Part shown: positions 6,848 to 8,663 of the stretch, one piece after another | Layout of the letters: the number at the start of each line of letters is the position of its first letter | How positions within the stretch are numbered: the first letter of the stretch is position 1 | Assembly (NCBI GenBank): GCA_001770785.1 | Contig: MERZ01000194.1 | Coordinates: 1-8,663 of the forward strand | DNA length: 8,663 nt | DNA from: Burkholderiales bacterium RIFCSPHIGHO2_12_FULL_61_11 | Lineage (GTDB): Bacteria; Pseudomonadota; Gammaproteobacteria; Burkholderiales; Burkholderiaceae_C | Direction: 5' to 3' | Made by a program: the position numbers and the translations under genes | The notes under the pieces: model-generated | Told to the model about the DNA's origin: nothing | The model's input: only the letters and a program-made list of their open reading frames with translations | The model's database searches: none

Positions 6848-8035
6848 TCAAGGCTCCAAGCCCTCAGCCAGTTCAGTGGCGAGGCGGCGCGCTTGCGCGT
6901 CCAGCGCCAGCAAGCCCGCAATATCGGTAACCTGAGACACGGCAACAGCGTCCAAAGTTGCGTGATTGATGTCATGAATCTGGTCAAACCGGATTCGTTT
7001 GTCCAGAAAAGCGGCCACGGCCACCTCGTTGGCGGCATTGAGCACCGCCGCGGTGCCGACAGGCGCCTTCAGAACCTCCCAAGCCAGCCGCAGGCCCGGA
7101 AAGCGCGCGTCGTCAGGCTTCTCGAATGTCATGCTGGCCAGTGAAGCGAAGTCCAGCGCCTTGGCGCCAGAGGTGATCCGGTCCGGCCATGCCAGGCCGT
7201 AGGCAATCGGCCCCCGCATGTCAGGCGTTCCCAGTTGCGCCAGGACCGACGCATCGCGGTACTGCACCATGGAATGGACGATGCTCTGGGGGTGGATCAC
7301 TACCTCGATTTGCTGCGGCGCCAAACCAAACAGGTATTTGGCTTCAATGACCTCAAGGGCCTTGTTCATCATGGTCGCCGAGTCTACCGAAATCTTGCGG
7401 CCCATCACCCAGTTCGGATGCGCACAGGCTTCGTCGGGCGTCACATGGCGCAGGCTGCCCGGCTCCCGGGTGCGAAACGGCCCACCTGATGCCGTCAGGA
7501 TGATCTTTTCAACGCGTTGCGGCCAGGTTTGCGGATCATCAGGCAGGGACTGAAAAATCGCCGAATGCTCACTGTCAATCGGCAGCAGCTTGGCACCGCC
7601 CGCGCGCACCGCCTGCAGGAACACATCGCCCCCCACCACCAACGCTTCCTTGTTGGCCAGCAAGAGACGTTTGCCTGCCTTGGCGGCTGCCATGCACGCC
7701 GCCAGGCCGGCGGCCCCCACAATGGCCGCCATCACAGTATCCACAAGCTCATGAGACGCTATCATTTCAAGCGCATCAGGCGCCCATAGCACCTGGACTG
7801 AAAGCCGATTTTCCTTGATCTTTTGAGCCAGCAGACGGGCCTGCGGCTGGCTCACCATCACGGCATAACGCGGTTTGAATTGCAGGCACTGCGCCAGCAT
7901 CAGGTCGGTCTGGGTCGCCGCACTGAGCGCAAACACCTCAAAACGTTCAGGATGACGCGCGATCACGTCCAGGGTATTCACCCCAATGGACCCGGTAGAG
8001 CCCAATACTGTCACGCGCTGCTTCTTGAAGGACAT
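6848..8035 (-). CDS. dxr: 1-deoxy-D-xylulose 5-phosphate reductoisomerase
   Basis: Dxr (IspC) converts 1-deoxy-D-xylulose 5-phosphate to 2-C-methyl-D-erythritol 4-phosphate with NADPH, the first committed step of the MEP isoprenoid pathway, in the cytoplasm; it is the fosmidomycin target. The 395-residue length is typical (E. coli 398). The NADPH-binding GSTGSIG is at 12-18. Metal ligands are Asp154 and Glu156 in PIDSEHSAIFQ and Glu228 in NKALE, where Asn224 and Lys225 contact substrate. The flexible loop GGPFRT (184-189) and HPNW (206-209) are intact, and the C-terminal helical domain includes LNAANEVAVAAF (332-343). The start at 8035 follows cdsA by 9 bp with an AGG 8 nt upstream. The gene lies between cdsA and rseP, as in many beta- and gammaproteobacteria, and nothing suggests a defect. 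Confidence 0.98.
   Translation of the reverse strand: MSFKKQRVTVLGSTGSIGVNTLDVIARHPERFEVFALSAATQTDLMLAQCLQFKPRYAVMVSQPQARLLAQKIKENRLSVQVLWAPDALEMIASHELVDTVMAAIVGAAGLAACMAAAKAGKRLLLANKEALVVGGDVFLQAVRAGGAKLLPIDSEHSAIFQSLPDDPQTWPQRVEKIILTASGGPFRTREPGSLRHVTPDEACAHPNWVMGRKISVDSATMMNKALEVIEAKYLFGLAPQQIEVVIHPQSIVHSMVQYRDASVLAQLGTPDMRGPIAYGLAWPDRITSGAKALDFASLASMTFEKPDDARFPGLRLAWEVLKAPVGTAAVLNAANEVAVAAFLDKRIRFDQIHDINHATLDAVAVSQVTDIAGLLALDAQARRLATELAEGLEP
6854..6857 (-). promoter_or_regulatory. Ribosome binding site for rseP (GGAG)
   Basis: A GGAG core lies 7 nt upstream of the rseP ATG at 6846, inside the last codons of dxr. It is the best Shine-Dalgarno match in the window and decides the start of RseP immediately before LTLISF rather than at upstream in-frame alternatives. 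Confidence 0.7.
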
Positions 8036-8043
8036 GCAAAAAA

Positions 8044-8047
8044 CCTA
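8044..8047 (-). promoter_or_regulatory. Ribosome binding site for dxr overlapping the cdsA stop
   Basis: The cdsA stop codon TAG (8047-8045) is followed by G, giving TAGG; the AGG core is 8 nt before the dxr ATG at 8035, separated by T6GC. The stop codon thus forms part of the dxr Shine-Dalgarno site, which favours coupling of the two genes. Confidence 0.55.
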
Positions 8048-8663
8048 AAGAGTGACCAGCATCATCGCCAGCGGCAAGGTGGGCAGCAAGGCATCAACGC
8101 GGTCCAGCACGCCGCCGTGCCCTGGCAGCAGACCGCTGGAGTCTTTCACACCCGCGTTGCGCTTAATCAGCGACTCAACAAGATCGCCCACCACGCTCAT
8201 GGCCGCCAGAAAGACAACCGCCAGCAACATCATCGCGATGCCATGACGCTGGGCCAACCGGCTGTAGAGCGTCTCGCCGCCCAGAAACACCCAGGCCAGC
8301 GACAGCACCACCACACCGGCCATGCCCCCCCATACCCCTTCCCAGCTCTTGCCCGGGCTAATGGAAGGCGCAAGTTTCCCCTTGCTGAACCGTCCACCGA
8401 AAGTGCGGCCGGCAACGTAAGCAAAAATGTCGGCCACCCAAACCAGCAGCAGCACCGACAGCAAGAATTGAACACCGATCACACGGGCCTGCGCGACGGC
8501 CAGCCAGGCCAGCCAGAGCACCACGAGTCCGCCCAGCAAACGCAGCGCCCGCGGAATGCGCGCCCAGCCAACAACGCCGTTGCGCAGCAACCAGGCCCCG
8601 ACCAACACCCAGCCAGCGCCGGCAGCCGCCCAGAGAAGGGTTAAGGATTTTTCAAGCAGTCCG
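8045..8663 (-). CDS. cdsA: Phosphatidate cytidylyltransferase (CDP-diglyceride synthase), C-terminal part
   Basis: CdsA makes CDP-diacylglycerol from phosphatidate and CTP in the inner membrane, the branch point to all phospholipids. About 205 C-terminal residues are visible. The frame stays open through the window edge at 8663, so the N-terminus (roughly a quarter to a third of a usual 270-290 residue protein) is outside; the GTG at 8608 is internal and should not be read as a start. Several hydrophobic membrane segments are seen. The conserved SPGKSWEG segment and the family signature from SLIKR through KDSSGLLPGHGGVLDRVD (bases 8173-8093) are complete, with the metal- and substrate-binding Asp residues. 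After the signature the usual DS is DA here, a small difference. It is followed by dxr after 9 bp. In related genomes uppS and frr lie upstream, which cannot be seen here. Confidence 0.95.
   Translation of the reverse strand, partial: GLLEKSLTLLWAAAGAGWVLVGAWLLRNGVVGWARIPRALRLLGGLVVLWLAWLAVAQARVIGVQFLLSVLLLVWVADIFAYVAGRTFGGRFSKGKLAPSISPGKSWEGVWGGMAGVVVLSLAWVFLGGETLYSRLAQRHGIAMMLLAVVFLAAMSVVGDLVESLIKRNAGVKDSSGLLPGHGGVLDRVDALLPTLPLAMMLVTL

Noticed and set aside
6847..7038. Upstream extension of rseP by 64 residues into dxr
   Set aside because: RseP proteins begin directly with the first membrane segment carrying HExxH; the ATG at 6846 has a well-placed GGAG, and the extension is simply dxr read in another frame.
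8045..8608. cdsA as a complete 187-residue gene starting at GTG 8608
   Set aside because: The frame continues without a stop to the window edge and CdsA proteins are about 270-290 residues, so 8608 is an internal codon.
7823..8644. Plus-strand open frame of 273 codons across the dxr-cdsA junction
   Set aside because: Both dxr and cdsA happen to share the same codon register on the minus strand, so the antisense shadow runs through the junction. The product is rich in Q, H and R and has no recognisable motif.

Overview
This window is one tightly packed, single-direction cell-envelope operon, read entirely on the minus strand, so transcription runs from position 8663 towards position 1. The gene order and protein sequences match the conserved cdsA-dxr-rseP-bamA-skp-lpxD-fabZ-lpxA-lpxB cluster of Gram-negative proteobacteria. 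Protein style, GC-rich codon use and gene order point to a betaproteobacterium of the order Burkholderiales, probably Comamonadaceae (a Polaromonas- or Rhodoferax-like organism). The genus is an inference and cannot be fixed from this sequence alone.

Layout in transcription order: the C-terminal part of cdsA (CDP-diglyceride synthase, 8663-8045, N-terminus outside the window); dxr (first committed enzyme of the MEP isoprenoid pathway, 8035-6848); rseP (intramembrane site-2 protease of the sigma-E stress pathway, 6846-5458); bamA (essential outer-membrane protein insertase, 5444-3144); skp/ompH (periplasmic chaperone, 3144-2638); lpxD (1523-2590); fabZ (1086-1526); lpxA (263-1075); and the first 85 codons of lpxB (256-1). 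Gaps between genes run from -4 to 13 bp, except for 47 bp between skp and lpxD. There is no stretch over 300 bp without a gene, no RNA gene, mobile element, CRISPR array or convincing terminator.

The genes serve one theme, building the envelope. CdsA supplies CDP-diacylglycerol for phospholipids. Dxr supplies isoprenoid precursors, including the undecaprenyl carrier. LpxA, LpxD and LpxB make the early lipid A intermediates, and FabZ acts on the 3-hydroxyacyl-ACP pool that LpxA and LpxD also draw on. Skp carries unfolded outer-membrane proteins to BamA, which inserts them. RseP relays outer-membrane protein stress to the sigma factor RpoE.

I found no previously undescribed system. The points most worth a second look are: an A8 run at the lpxD end that forms an in-phase slippery heptamer and could fuse LpxD to FabZ after a -1 slip; a leucine at the acyl-chain ruler position of LpxA, which predicts short-chain lipid A; a five-codon minicistron overlapping the GTG start of lpxD; and a hydrophilic insertion in the second PDZ domain of RseP. 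All long plus-strand open frames lie in exact codon register opposite the real genes and are best explained as shadows.
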